Source: Viola odorata (Eukaryota > Streptophyta > Magnoliopsida > Malpighiales > Violaceae). Taken from it: a stretch of 64,000 bases of DNA. Below, in pieces: positions 1 through 11,337 of the stretch. Within the stretch, counting starts at the first letter, position 1. Each line of letters opens with the position of its first letter. The translations under genes and the position numbers were made by a program. The notes beneath the pieces are model-generated. The model saw only the letters and a program-made list of their open reading frames with translations. It had not been told where the DNA came from and did not search any database. The stretch is taken from the NCBI GenBank assembly GCA_963691705.1, contig OY829538.1, forward strand, positions 34,802,836 to 34,866,835, written 5' to 3'.

Positions 1-2633
1 TTTATCGGCTTCACATCAGATCGCTCATATAGGTCTGCATCAAAGGTCTGAGAGAGCTTCTGCTGCCCCACAGTAGCTGAACCTATTAACACATAAGAAA
101 TCTGAATAAGAATTCAACCAATTTAGTGTGATGTCACAATGATGGTACTAATGGTTGGGCATACTATAGCAAATGAAATTCAGCGCGTTTAAAAGCAGTA
201 ATGATTTCTGTCAAGTATGAAACAAGAAAATTCAAAATTTGGATGAACATAAAAGGATCCCTTAAAATGCATATAAGAACAATCTACAGCTTATGCCAGG
301 ATAGCCATGTCTGCTAATACCATCATCCATGCAACAGATGCTCTTTCTTTTGTGAAAATGAAGAGTTACATTCTATTCTTGTCAGGAGAGGAGGACACAC
401 AAAACTTCAGTTACCCTTCAAGAATGGACTCCTAGCCTATACCCATAATACACTTGGGTTGGGTTCCTGCAGCATTGCTCACTAGTCCATCTGCTCTTTA
501 AAATGTAACCAGGCAGTGCTAATGCCCTCCCATAGACCCTTTAAACACTCATCTAGACAAAAACAAGGAGTGACTGCATTACCCCACTTCTTTTCATGAG
601 CGTCTTTATCTTCTCCACACACTGACATCTCCAACAGGGTTCCCATCATCTACAGTTACTTAGAGCTAAAATTCCACGGAAATACCATCACATGAATCCC
701 TAATCCACATTAATATTTTTGATACAAGATCAATTGCATAACACAACATTTATTCAAAAGCAACATTGCACTCAGTTAAGCATGGCTACTGCATCACTCT
801 TTGAAAAGTATCCTTTCAGTTCCATGGAAACAGAACAGAGCCCAGCCCACTAAGATACAGAAACATATTGGATGCCAACATTCCTTCAGAAGAGTTATAG
901 AGGACCTCCACTGAAGACTCAACCTATGACCTCCTACTACCGACCAATATAGGAATGGATAGTGAGAGGATGTCATACTATATGGCCCTCAATTCAAAAC
1001 TACCAAACATGCATACAATCTTTTTTTCTTCTATGTTTACTTCCTATTAGCCCAACAGACCAAGCGGTACACCAGCATTTGCTACTTTTCCTAAATTCTC
1101 TGACTCCTCCATGTGTACTCCAAATGCTAACAAATGGTGTAACCAAAAACACAGTGCAAAAAGCTAACAACGGTGCCATACTATGCCACTATCTCTTGTG
1201 ATAAAATTATCGGCCTACTTAAGAAACAAAATTCTTACTGAGACACACTTCAAGTAAACTATGGTGCTATTTCTTACCCCCAATCATACCAACTTCATCA
1301 TACCCTAAGCAGTTCAAAAACTTCTAGAACAATCATGGTTGATTTGGTATTAAAAATGTTCAAACCAAAGATTAAAACAATTCCAGCTCATAGATCTTTG
1401 TACATAAAAACACTGGTCGTTGAGCCCTTACACTTCATAAACAATCTAACATCTTATCACCTCTGCTTAAGAAAGCTAAAATTCAATAGTCAAATCTCCA
1501 ACCAGCCAACAGGTTTTAGAACCCCTATGTAGATGCATTGTGAATGTGTATTAAAGTGCACTAATGAACTCAAGTGGCTACTAGTTCCAATTCACAACTA
1601 CGGAACTCAAAAAGGGAGAGATGTAAACACCAAGAATCATGAAAAACAATTACCTATAGGTGCACCAAATGCATCTGGTGGTAGGGGGTCAAACTCCATC
1701 CCAAGAACTGGACCATCCTCCCTTAGCCGCTCCCCCAATTGTGCTTCCATGAACGTGATTGCTCTAAGCTCCGCTATAGACTGCTGCGGCTCATAATACC
1801 TCTTGATTGCCTGCACATCACTGCTAAGCCTTGGAACAGCCACACCAGGTGTCCTCCCTACAATTTTCCTCGGATCCATCCCATGCCCAAATGGACTCAA
1901 TGGCATGGCAGACACTGAAAAATGCTCACTTCCCACCTCAGCCGCTACCATCAACATCTCCTCCCCACCCAGCACAGGTGAATCCTTTTGCGCACGCTTC
2001 CCTGGCTGGAGCTTCCTGTCCTTTAGCCGCCGGTGACAAAACCACATTTGCAGCTGCCTATCAGACAGCCCCAACTGTACTGAAAGCTCTGCTCTTACCG
2101 CCTCCGATGGGTATGCCTCCACTACACAGAAAACACAGGTTCACACCAAATCCAAATAAGCTACAAATAGCGGAAGATGCAAATTATAAATTTCAAAATA
2201 ATAGTTATATGAAAGATGTACGCAAACTAACCATAACAGAAAATAGTCGGAAAATGAAAATAATCAGAATAAACCAAAAATATATACAAATATATACATA
2301 TACATATATAGAAATTACTAGCTAAAATAACAAGCAAAACTAACTTTATATAAAATGATGGTGGGAGAAAGAAAACGAACACAGCAAATTATATATACCA
2401 CAAAATTCCGTTGAAAAAAAAAAACAAACGAAAAAAATCAGAATAACAAATTGCATGGCATTTGCAGAGGAACCTAAGGAGAAGAGCGCAGTACCAGAAT
2501 AGGTCTTCTCGAGTATTTCCAGTTGAGAGGCAGTTTTCATTTTCCTCTTAGACTTAGTTTCTCCTTCTGGGGTCTTCTTCTTGTCTCCTTCGGAAGCACA
2601 CCCACCGCCATCGCCACCAGTAGCACAATCCAT
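1..2633 (-). CDS. RLT: RLT-type homeobox-DDT chromatin regulator, 5' three exons (partial)
   Basis: Coding exons on the minus strand are 2633-2495, 2121-1654 and 82-1 (runs off the window). Both introns are GT-AG and the phases join exactly (46 codons plus 1 nt, then 2 nt). The start at 2633 gives MDCATGGDGGG; the next in-frame residues are basic (KSKRKMKTASQLEILEKTYS). The homeodomain spans about residues 26-84, is split by intron 1 after TYS, and resumes with VEAYPSEAVRAELS; the recognition helix has WFCHRRLKDRK (73-83). Exon 3 gives TVGQQKLSQTFDADLYERSD, also typical of RLT1/RLT2. In plants, RLT proteins pair with ISWI-type remodellers (CHR11/17) in the nucleus to set nucleosome spacing; this comes from the family, not from the window. 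The DDT and WSD parts would lie left of base 1. RLT1 and RLT2 cannot be separated here. Confidence 0.9.
83..1653 (-). other. Intron 2 of the RLT-like gene
   Basis: A 1571-nt intron between the homeodomain exon and the exon at 1-82. The donor on the minus strand is CCTATAG|GTAATTG at 1654/1653 and the acceptor is TTAATAG|GTTCAG at 83/82. I see no coding segment or recognisable transposon in it; the short ORFs on either strand have no family features. Confidence 0.8.
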
Positions 2634-3500
2634 GGCAACTAAAAATAAACCAAGGCTCAAAACTGTAGAAAAATCAAACCTAAGGGCCTTGAACACCAGC
2701 TCTAGCCCCGACCCCCAAAAGAAAAAGCGAGATCCAGGTCATAAATTAGGTGATTGATCAAGAAGAGAAAAGGAGAATGAGTTGGGCATGATCTTGGGAG
2801 GAGGAATAAGAAAATGATGATGAAGAGGAGGGAGGGGGGTGATGAGAATGAGGAAGAAGAAGAAAGATGTGTCGTATCGGGTGCGTGTGATTGAGATGTG
2901 ATGGGGTGAGGCTTGGGGAATAACAACAGCAACAGCAACAACAACAACAATAATAAATACAAATACAAATCCACTATTAACATAAATGGAAAGAGATTGG
3001 TTTTTGCTTTTGCACAAGAAATTAAGATGAGGATGAGGATGAGGATGAGGATGACGATGACGATGAGGATCAAAATAATTGTGGCGTTCTTTGCTGCTGC
3101 TGCTTCTGCTGCCAACAAATGAAGCAACAGCTGTTGTCTTCACACCAAGACTAATCCCATTTCTTGTTTTCATTTTGGTTTTTATTGATTTGTTTTAAAA
3201 ATAAAAAAGGGAAGGGGAGAAAATGTAAAGATGGGTGGGAGTAGTAATTAATTATATTGGGGTTTGTGTTAAGTGTGTTGGAATTTGATAAAAATTGGAA
3301 TTTTGTTTTTTTTAATCAGAGTAGATGATAGGTTTGGTACTTGTCAGAGTTTGATTACTTTTTTCCTCAAAATCAAAATCAAAATCAAAAGAAGAGTGAG
3401 AAAATGAGCTCTGTGGGAGAGAGAAGGGATTGATTCATTTCGGCGCTCTCAGTGGGTTTATCATTTTTCTGTATTATGTGTGGTTGGCTCTTCTTCTTTT
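2634..3500 (-). promoter_or_regulatory. Upstream/5' leader region of the RLT-like gene, with microsatellites
   Basis: The region upstream of the start codon at 2633 is pyrimidine-rich on the gene strand. Plus-strand microsatellites are CAA/CAG triplets (about 2922-2956) and a GATGAG-type hexamer run (about 3026-3070). Low-complexity ORFs across both are artefacts. Acceptor-like sites (for example TTTTTCTACAG on the gene strand near 2670) make a 5' UTR intron possible. I could not identify a convincing TATA box or transcription start. Confidence 0.4.
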
Positions 3501-4090
3501 CCTTTTTGATTTTTAATTTCTCATTTTAGAATTTGCTTCGGTTTTTTACTCATCGTATTAATTGTATCTTTTTTGACACGTTGCTTCGTTTCTTCTTCAA
3601 TTTATCAATCTCATATTATTTTTATTTCATTTTAGTTTTCATCTCGACCACCTCAGCTTATTTCGTCAAAACTTTAGCCCAGATGGATTTCAAATTTCAC
3701 TATCCTACCGTCTCGCGTGCCAACGATTTAAAAAAATAGTCACTTGAATTAGGTCCCCAAGATTCAAATCGTCACACTCTTCTATGCTCTGCCTCTCAAC
3801 CTCTCCTTCAAGTTCCACCCCTAGCGATGACCACCGCACTAATTAGCTTTATCACCTAATAACCACCGCACCGTTCATCTTCACTAGCTAACGACCATCG
3901 CACCACCCCTCGTCGCTCTCCGACTTTCTCCATGTCCTCATCATCTTCTTCTCTAAGCTTGTTGTCATCCTCAGACACCATTGGCTCCCTCTTGGACAAG
4001 GTATGTTTTTATTTTTAGCAAAGGACAAGGTATGTTTAATCATTATCTCTATGCACTTTCTCTAATTATAAATTATGGTAGTAACTTGGC

Positions 4091-4095
<5 letters not shown>

Positions 4096-4123
<28 letters not shown>

Positions 4124-4124
4124 G
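4096..4124. repeat. (AT)n microsatellite
   Basis: An A-run followed by about ten uninterrupted AT dinucleotides. It marks the non-coding character of this stretch. Confidence 0.9.
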
Positions 4125-5384
4125 TTAGTCGGCTATATAATTATTTATTAAATTGACTTCCGCAAATTACCCAAATTTTATAATAATTAAATTACATAAT
4201 ATTTTAAGATGTAACGCCGAAAAGATGGTTTAATCTTTCATCATTCATATTGATCTTGTAACTTATGATTAATTATTTTATAACTTTTGTTATATAATTT
4301 TCTAGCAATGAATCTAAACACTTGTTATATATAAAAAAAAAGTTATTTTGTGAAAAGATATGCTTGAACAATTATCTTTTTTTTATAAGCGGAGGTGAAA
4401 TTCGAATTTGAGTCTAATTTTCTACTAGTACATGTTCGAAAAATGAAAGACCGAGACACGTAAACGCTGTCCTAAAGGGATTTATTCCCCCATGATATAA
4501 TGATCTCTTCTAATTCATAATTAGGTACCAGAACAACAAGAAAAAAAATGATAATAACCTAGGAGTAGAATGATAGTAATATTTTGTGTATTAAAGTGTG
4601 TAAATGCATGTAAATGAAGGTTGTATTTATAGGCTAACATCTCATAGTCAATGAAAATAATTTCATCATTTAACAATAGGTTAATCATATTAATTTTACT
4701 ATTGCAAGCCTTAGCTTGACAATCACAATGTATTGATACATATGTGTTACACCCAATAGAATTCTTACATGCTCTAAAATTTCATCCCAAAAATTATTAA
4801 CATCACTAGGGGAGTTTTTTCTCATCAAATTACATCACTAGTGTGAATTTTATCTCATCTGAAAATAAAATTTAATTATCAATATTGTATTAGAATACGG
4901 TGGAAACTCTAACTATATATGATACCACAATTCATAGTACCCCTCAAATATTTCATTAAAGAGTACTGAAAAAATTTGACATAAAAATGCCTAATTCTTA
5001 AGAAATTTCTCAACACTTAATAAATTTACATAAACTGAAATAATGTTTTCACAAAAATATATATGGAATAACACCATCAATGTGTTCACATATATTCCAT
5101 CATATAAAAAGAGTTACTCTCTCCTTTAAATTATAAAATTAAAACTAATTCTCAATTTTTTTCATAAACAATAATAATAACAATATTCAATTAGATAAAA
5201 ATTTAATACATTTGTACCTCTTATGGTATCGAATATAATCAAATTATCTACAAATAATTTAAAGAAAATATATGGACTGATGCCACTAAAGTTTTCATAA
5301 ATATTAATTGTTTAGAGTAAGTGAATTTTGAAATTTTACTAAATTAAATATTATTCATCGCTCATGTCAATATCTGAAAATTGG

Positions 5385-5565
5385 TACCTACTTGACACAA
5401 TTATGAAGTCACCACCTTATTTTTTAAGAAAAACTAAGGAAAACCAATGAAAATACTAAACTAATCTAAGCCAAAAGATGAGTTCGAGGTTTAATTGCGT
5501 GCAGGGAAGGTGTTAGGTATCCCACATCACCCGTAAAAAAATTAGTTACCGCTTAATTATCATTA
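5385..5565 (+). repeat. Decayed LTR fragment related to element C
   Basis: The order of words matches the outer end of the element C LTR (39980-40180): GAAGTCACCACC for GAAGTCGCCACC, then GGGAAGGTGTTAGGTATCCC for the equivalent GGAAGGTGTTAGGCACCC, then GTTACCG. The AT-rich spacing in between is changed. This is an old relative of the Ogre-type LTR; neither boundary can be set. Confidence 0.55.
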
Positions 5566-6879
5566 GGTCCTATTGGTAATTTAGAGGGAAAGTTTAGGAA
5601 GCTAAATGTCATCTCATCCAAATAAAGAAATGACTATTCCATTTAGTTTGCAATAGGAATGGAACGGGAAAAAAAACTTGGGTATGTCTTAGAGTCGTTA
5701 AATCTCTCAAGATCATGTACCAATACAAGAGACGAAAAGGAAGAGGTGCACTATGATTCATGCATCCTATTAAAATTCTCATTTGTCAACAAAACTTTGT
5801 CAAAGCCATCTAGCTTTTGTCCCTCACAAAATGGTATATTGAATAGGTGAGAACCCAACTTTTTTTGGATAGAAAATTCAAATAAAAGAGAAGAAACATA
5901 GAGGCCATGATTTTGGCGTAAGGTTGCTTTCCATGGGGTCTAAAAATCCCTTAAGGTTAAGCTCGAATCAAGCACAAAAAAAATATCCAAGCTATGTGTC
6001 TTGATTCGTTGTTTTGTCAATAATTTTAGCAAAAGGAGCTTGGGTTTTAATAATTACAAAGTTGAATTTTTTACTAAAAAAAAAGGCCAAGTTGATGAAT
6101 CTATACAGGAAAAACTTACATATTTCATGCAATTTCTAGCCTATTTTTCTTTACTTCCTACCTCTCCTCCTGATAACAATCATTTGATTTGTGCATGTAA
6201 ATTATTATCCAAGTATTTATTCAGATTACTGAGCTTACCTAGTCATTTCAACAAACAGATTATGTGCATCTCCTATAATAAATATTTAACGATTCATTTA
6301 GGCATTTTTATAAACACCCAACGCGCATAGCAATAAAAATCAGCCACAACAACAAATTAAGTTAAGGCAACCCATTAATTTCAAAAAATTAATTCCTAAG
6401 ATTGTGTGTAAATATACGTGACAAATAAAGTTTTCAATTCAAAACATTAAACCACAAATAGTAGCTTAGGAGTGGTGGTTGACTACCCACATATCACACG
6501 AAAAGTACTACCGAGAAAAGTATAGACTTGGGTAACTTTGGTTTGGTCTTCTTAGAGTAAGGTTCGTGTTGTGCAGCTAGTAGTATGTCGTACCACTCCC
6601 TGATTTATTCACTTAAAATCTTGTTTGAACCGTGAGACTTGCGTATTTTTTTGTACCACCTGCACAATTAATTGGTCTACATATATATATATATATTCAT
6701 TCGTACATGGACTTAAGAAATTATCTTCTCTCTTTTTTTAATTAAATTTCTATATTTATGGATCATTTGTCAAAAAACTATCATTGACTACCCAATTCTC
6801 ATGTGCTTAAATTTGTATTTGATTGTTAATGCACCAATCAATATAGCAATCAATTCTATCTTTATAGACTGTTTAAATT

Positions 6880-7095
6880 AGGAATATTGCAAAAAATGGT
6901 ACCTGTCAAATAATTAAATGAAAGATTTCATACCTCGGCTGTTTTTTGCGTTTAAAAAATACATGTACAATAACAAAACGTCACATTTGGTACCTCAACC
7001 TCACGCCGTCCAACAATCACCGTTAACTGTCCTACGTGGCACGCAACGTCGGATGCCACATCGAATACGGCTGGCGTGGCGTACCACGTCATAAC
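6880..7095 (+). repeat. Dispersed repeat X, copy 1
   Basis: Reads as the inverse of 54990-54816 plus 39895-39869, which were contiguous before element C inserted. Shared words include AAAAAATGGTACCTGTCAAA, TTTCATACCTCGG, CACGCCGTCCAA and CCTACGTGGCACG (in matching orientation). No ORF. It is GC-rich toward 7095 and may be an end of a larger unidentified transposon. Both copies lie beside a LINE copy, but in opposite orientation to it. Confidence 0.65.
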
Positions 7096-7104
7096 CTCAC
7101 TCAC

Positions 7105-7215
7105 TCTCTCTCTCCTTTTCTTTTTCTTTTTCTTTTTCTTTTTCTTTTTCTTTTCTTTCTTTCTTTCTTCTTTCTTTTTTCTTCTTTCTTTTTTCTTTCT
7201 CTCTTCTTCTTCCCC
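7105..7215 (+). repeat. Pyrimidine (CT) low-complexity tract
   Basis: About 110 bp of CTTTT and CTTT runs directly between repeat X and the LINE copy. Phe/Leu-rich ORFs across it are composition artefacts. Confidence 0.9.
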
Positions 7216-7321
7216 AACACCTAATTCCTCAACCTCTCAATCAAAAAATACCAACCCATCTCCCCCTTGCTCCTCCACTACATTCTCCCCCTCCCTTCCG
7301 ACCCCGCCGTGCTCCACTACT

Positions 7322-9187
7322 AATCTCTTGAAAATGAGATGCCAAAGCAGATAAGCGAGAAAGGTGGAGGGATGGATGATGAGGAGATGCTTGGGCCCAA
7401 ACCCAATCCTTTTACCTTAGTTAAAAAGGCTGCTAAGAGGAAGCCTATGGATTGTAATTTAGGTCTGCAAAAAAGATTGAGGTGGGGAATTGATGCAAGT
7501 CTTATGCAAGATGGGCCAAGTTTGGAGATTTCAAAATGCAATTAGGGAGTGAATGAGGCCCGCTTGGAGGAATGAGGCCTGGATTTAAATTACCCATGTC
7601 CAATTCTTGAAATAAATAACTTGGAGGAGTTCAACAACCCTGCTATTTTGAGAGGTCCTAGAGAGCGAATTTGACTCAAGAATTTGGCAAGGAATAAAGA
7701 GAGACCACGAAGGTATGTTGTAGAAGATGCAGATGACGGGCCGTTTACAGTGGGAAGTTGTTCGGTTAGACTAGAGGAGTTTGAGGATGATGTTCAGGAG
7801 GTAGTTATGGGTGGTACTATTGTGGAAGAAAGTTTGGATTTGGCTGAGACGGCTTGCTTAAAGCCACCAGGGTCACTATGAGTGCAATTTCTTGGAATTG
7901 TTACGATTTTGGGCAATCCTTGACAGTCCATGCTCTTAAGGAGCTTAATTAAATATTGCCCCTCCATAATTTTTATTATGGAGGCAAAACAGAAGAAAAA
8001 CTGTATGGAGAGGAAAATGAAGGATTTTGGTTTTACAGGGGTTGAGTATTTCGATCCAGTAGGAGCTTCTTGAGGTCTAGCTTTATGGTGGAAAACGGAG
8101 GTTAGTTTATAGATTATAAGCAGCTCTAAAAATGTTATTGATGTTTGGGTGGAAGATCTTAATGTGAGCCTGGCGTTTGTAATGCCTTTATGGGGAGCCT
8201 AGCAGAAACTTGAGGGAAGATTTTTTTGGCAAACCTGGGAAATTCTATTACTGATAGGGTGGTCCTTGGCTTATGATTGGTGATTTTAACTCTATCTTGC
8301 TTCCTTCTGACAAGAAATAAGGAGAAGTTTTTGCTGGAACCAATCGAAAGGAATGAGATTTTGTAGAAGGGTTGGGTCTTCTAAAAGTGGAAGGTAATGG
8401 GGGAGCTTTTATGTGGACTAATCGGCAAGCTAATGATTGTAATATTTTTTAGAAATTGGACCGATGCTTTTGTAACCTTGAGTGGAGATGTTTATGGGAA
8501 AATGCGGTGTTATCTTATGCTATGCGAATTGGATCAGATCACTGGCCTCTTATTCTAGAATTGGAAGTCAGGTTGAAGAAGAAGAGGGTTTTTAGATTGA
8601 GTCAAAGTGGACAGAAGAAGATGAATGCAGGGATGCTGTCAAGGGTGGGTGCATAAGGGAGGCACAAGACAATTTAGAGCAGTGAGTTGTATAAGAATTG
8701 TAGAAAGCAACTCACTTCTGGAGTAAAAGGAAAGGGGAAAAGGTGAGGGAGAGGATTCAAGATATTATTAAAGAGGATTTGAGAAGCATCCAAGATGAAG
8801 TATACTACTCAGAGAATGAGTCCTTACTCTCAGGTGAACTAGAGAGGATTTTGCTGCAAGAAGAGAATTTTTGGCATCAAAGAAGCAGGGTTAAGTGGTT
8901 GCTTTATGGAGACAAAAATACTTCATTCTTTCATGCTACAACTGTATAAAGACGCGGAAGGAATAGAATTTCTAAGTTCCAGAATGTAGATGGGGATTGG
9001 CTAGAGGAAGATGAGGATATTAGTATTTGGGATGACGCTTGGATCGCGGGTTTGCGCAATTTTAAAGTGGGATCCTCTAAACCACCTAGGTACCAACCAA
9101 TTCTGGTCTCGCCGCTCATTGATTCTAGGGTGAATAAATGGCGGAACAATATGCTAATGTCATTGTTTAGTGAGGGAGAGATGGAAC
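7322..9187 (+). mobile_element. LINE1: truncated, non-coding L1-type LINE copy
   Basis: Matches LINE2 from about 56176 to 58040 nearly base for base. It starts inside the region downstream of ORF1 (5' truncation is usual for LINEs) and stops at 9187 where an Athila LTR begins. The remaining pieces are an endonuclease start (SWNCYDFGQ, about 7883 on), a segment with LLYGDKNTSFFHATTV near the RT entry, then directly ISIWDDAWIAG from the post-RT region. The RT core is absent, and there are several in-frame stops. The deletion and most stops are shared with LINE2, so this copy descends from an already defective source or from a duplication. Confidence 0.85.
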
Positions 9188-9189
9188 TG

Positions 9190-9690
9190 AATCTTCATTC
9201 ATTTGGAGCTGAAACTACATATTAAAGAGCAATTTCTGGTGAAAGAGTGCAGAAGCAGTCCTTATCCCAGGCCTGGGATAAGGCGAGTTAGATGTGCCCC
9301 GTTTTGACCTGGGACAAAGGAGATCCGAATTTGTCAAACGCGAGCCAACTGTCTTTCTCTTCTAGAAGATTTCTTTCTGCTGAAGTCCAATTCCAGCTAG
9401 AAGTCTTCATTGGCAGGGCTATCTCCTATTGTTTAGGAGATATAAAAAATTTCTTTTAATTAGATATTAATTATTTAAAGTCTTTTATTAAGAAGAAAAC
9501 ACTTAGGGATTATTATTTAGGAAAAGGAGGTTGCGCCTCTGCACACTGCTTCTTCTTTTCCAAAACAGATTTCTTCTTCTTCTCCGCTGAAAAACAGCAG
9601 CCACAGCAGGAGCTTGAAAAAGTTGTTTGCTATTTTCTTTCTCTTTAATTAATTAAATTCCAGTTTATGCTTTCATCTATTTTATTTATT
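9190..9690 (+). repeat. Athila remnant D1, 5' LTR, left part
   Basis: Homologous to the solo LTR D2 from about 60383 on (shared CATTCATTTGGAGCTGAAA and onward). It lacks the first ~116 bp of the LTR and abuts LINE1, so a deletion crossed the LINE-LTR junction. The LTR resumes at 37376 after the B insertion; the 5-bp TSD TTATT flanks B. It contains the perfect palindrome at 9260-9283. Confidence 0.85.
9260..9283. repeat. 24-bp perfect palindrome in the Athila D1 LTR
   Basis: Half-site CCTTATCCCAGG followed immediately by its exact reverse complement. The same sequence is at 60451-60474 in D2. Shorter or altered versions occur in the LTRs of A and E and inside A. Confidence 0.95.
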
Positions 9691-10224
9691 TGATAAGATT
9701 AGGACTTCTGGGGAAGCGGGGTAGAGATTATGGCCATCTGGAGCCACTGTAGAGGCAGTCCGTCGTACCTGCAAAGCGCCGGAGGGGGGGCCCCGTCGTA
9801 GACACTCCGATGCTTAAGTTAGTATGGCTGTGAAATTTGGCAGAGATTTGGGTAGTGATCTTAGTCTTACCTTTCATTTAGAAATGAGTAGTATTTATAG
9901 GCAAAAGACAGGATGTTACCCCCGGGGGTGAGCGTTATCGGAAGAAGATAACGCCTAAGATGACGTCAACATGCGTCAGCTGGATAGGATATCACCGACG
10001 AGGTATCGCCAGTGAGATGTTGTCAAGGCTGTCTGGGATGGGAAGATGCCGCGTGCGTAAACGGCTGCCGCATGGGTTCCCCCCTGTTGATGTTGACCAT
10101 CCCAGGATTCCTCGACTAACGTGGGCAATAGTCGGGTGGCTATCGCCAGTCAAGGTCTACATTCCTGGCCTTGACTTGTGGTGAAAAGACAAATGTACCC
10201 TCGGTGTTTCATCAATTGTTATCA
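9691..10224 (-). repeat. Element B 3' LTR (left)
   Basis: 534 bp, TGATAAG to GTTATCA. Compared with the right LTR it has an extra segment around 9929-9960 (GTTATCGGAAGAAGATAACG, itself an inverted repeat of GTTATC) and another near 10055-10075. The lack of these in the right copy accounts for most of the 48-bp length difference. Confidence 0.92.
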
Positions 10225-10879
10225 TAAGCCCAACTGAAAACGAGCCCGAGTGTTTACCAAGGGCTTCATTTCTCGGCTTCTAGAGGAGTGTTACTTTCTT
10301 TGCACCGCGGCAGATTCGTGAGGGTCTTCGGGTTTCCCTGACTCTTTTGTTAGTACCTTTGTACTAGATACACGATAGCGAAGCAGGTAATGTAAACTGA
10401 TCACATGCGATAACTATTGGCCACAGAGAGGATGTCGGCCAAATTGACAGTGATGAGGTTGCAGCGATAACGATGGTTATAAACCAGAACCGATAACGCC
10501 AGCGATATATCCAAATTGATAACGCTGGTGTTTTCCACGTCATGCTCTACATGATCGATATCAGCAAGGTAGGGCGTTAAGGCGTTATCCCATCATAGCT
10601 CCGAATACCGTTCTGAAGGCGATATTTCATTGTTTTTCATATCGGGGTGTCGTTGATGTCGCTTTGCCTATCAAGGCTCGTTGGATCCAGCCTTGCTGTA
10701 AGCCGCCTACAACACCGACACGGTCTTACGTTCTTCTGGATTTCGATCTGTTCTCTACTTGAGTATCTCGGGCGTCCACCAAGGGTTCCACTGTAGCCTA
10801 TCTCTCCGGCTCCTGCAGGATAACGGGACAACCCAATTTTCGAGGGGTATGCCCTGGTGAGCAGCTACTACTTTGGATC
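10225..10879. other. B internal spacer upstream of antisense ORF cluster
   Basis: About 650 bp inside the left LTR, rich in the words GATAAC and CGATA. No coding segment supported. In the direction of the antisense ORFs it would act as their promoter-proximal region. Confidence 0.5.
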
Positions 10880-10886
10880 TATAAAT
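10880..10886 (+). promoter_or_regulatory. TATA-box candidate for antisense ORF unit 1
   Basis: TATAAAT, 62 nt upstream of the ATG at 10948, followed by a pyrimidine-rich leader. Position and sequence fit a plant core promoter. Inferred only. Confidence 0.5.
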
Positions 10887-10947
10887 GCGATCCTTTTTTC
10901 GGTGCAGATTCTTCACATTCTCTCTGTTTCTTATTTACCATTTCTCC

Positions 10948-11337
10948 ATGGACGATCTTACTAGAAACTTTCTGATTTCCAAAGCCCTAACCCTCAAAAA
11001 TCTCACTGAGGGTGACGTCAGCTTCCTAGAGAACATGCTGACGAAGACTGGTGAAGATATGCTGGAGCTTTGGGGAATGATGACCCCCATTCAGTCCAGG
11101 ATCGGGGCTGCTTCCATGGAGGACTTCAATCCCATTGGGAATGTCTCCAAGTTGGCCATTGCAGCCTGCCGCATCGAGGTGACCATTGCCATGCTACAGC
11201 AGAGGAAGGATCTACTGAACTGCTGCCTGAAGAGCACGAGGAGCACCTCTTCTGAGCTGACCTCTGTGGTGGAGGCCTTGAGAGATATCCCCGCTCTGCT
11301 GGTGGATGATGACAACGATGCCGGGTCTCGAGCTTGA
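10948..11337 (+). CDS. Element B antisense extra ORF, unit 1 (129 aa, unknown function)
   Basis: Open from MDDLTRNFL to a TGA at 11335. It lies antisense to B's gag-pol and just inside the 3' LTR. The protein is helical in character, with heptad-like stretches (SFLENMLTKTGEDMLELWG and VTIAMLQQRKDLLNCCLK), and ends in an acidic tail (VDDDNDAGSRA). No catalytic motif or membrane segment. I chose the ATG at 10948 rather than 10885 because the TATA box and leader place the upstream in-frame ATG only 5 nt from the TATA. AATAAA at about 11418 may serve as a polyadenylation signal. Tat-lineage elements are known to carry such extra ORFs; their role is unknown. Confidence 0.55.
   Translation: MDDLTRNFLISKALTLKNLTEGDVSFLENMLTKTGEDMLELWGMMTPIQSRIGAASMEDFNPIGNVSKLAIAACRIEVTIAMLQQRKDLLNCCLKSTRSTSSELTSVVEALRDIPALLVDDDNDAGSRA

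Larger units (their letters stand above)
3501..6880. other. AT-rich intergenic DNA
   Basis: About 3.4 kb with no gene I can support. It contains an (AT)n run at about 4098-4124, another at about 6680-6696, and the decayed LTR-like fragment listed separately. ORFs of 60-110 codons here have no conserved motif and an AT-driven composition. Confidence 0.6.

Noticed and set aside
2739..3173. Long His/Pro- or Ile/Leu-rich ORFs on the minus strand
   Set aside because: They run across microsatellites (GATGAG and CAA) upstream of the RLT-like start; composition artefacts.
5659..6330. Two ORFs of 63 and 109 codons as small host genes
   Set aside because: AT-rich intergenic sequence, no conserved motif, no promoter or splice context.
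7036..7354. Phe/Leu-rich ORFs resembling membrane proteins
   Set aside because: Produced by a CTTTT low-complexity tract.
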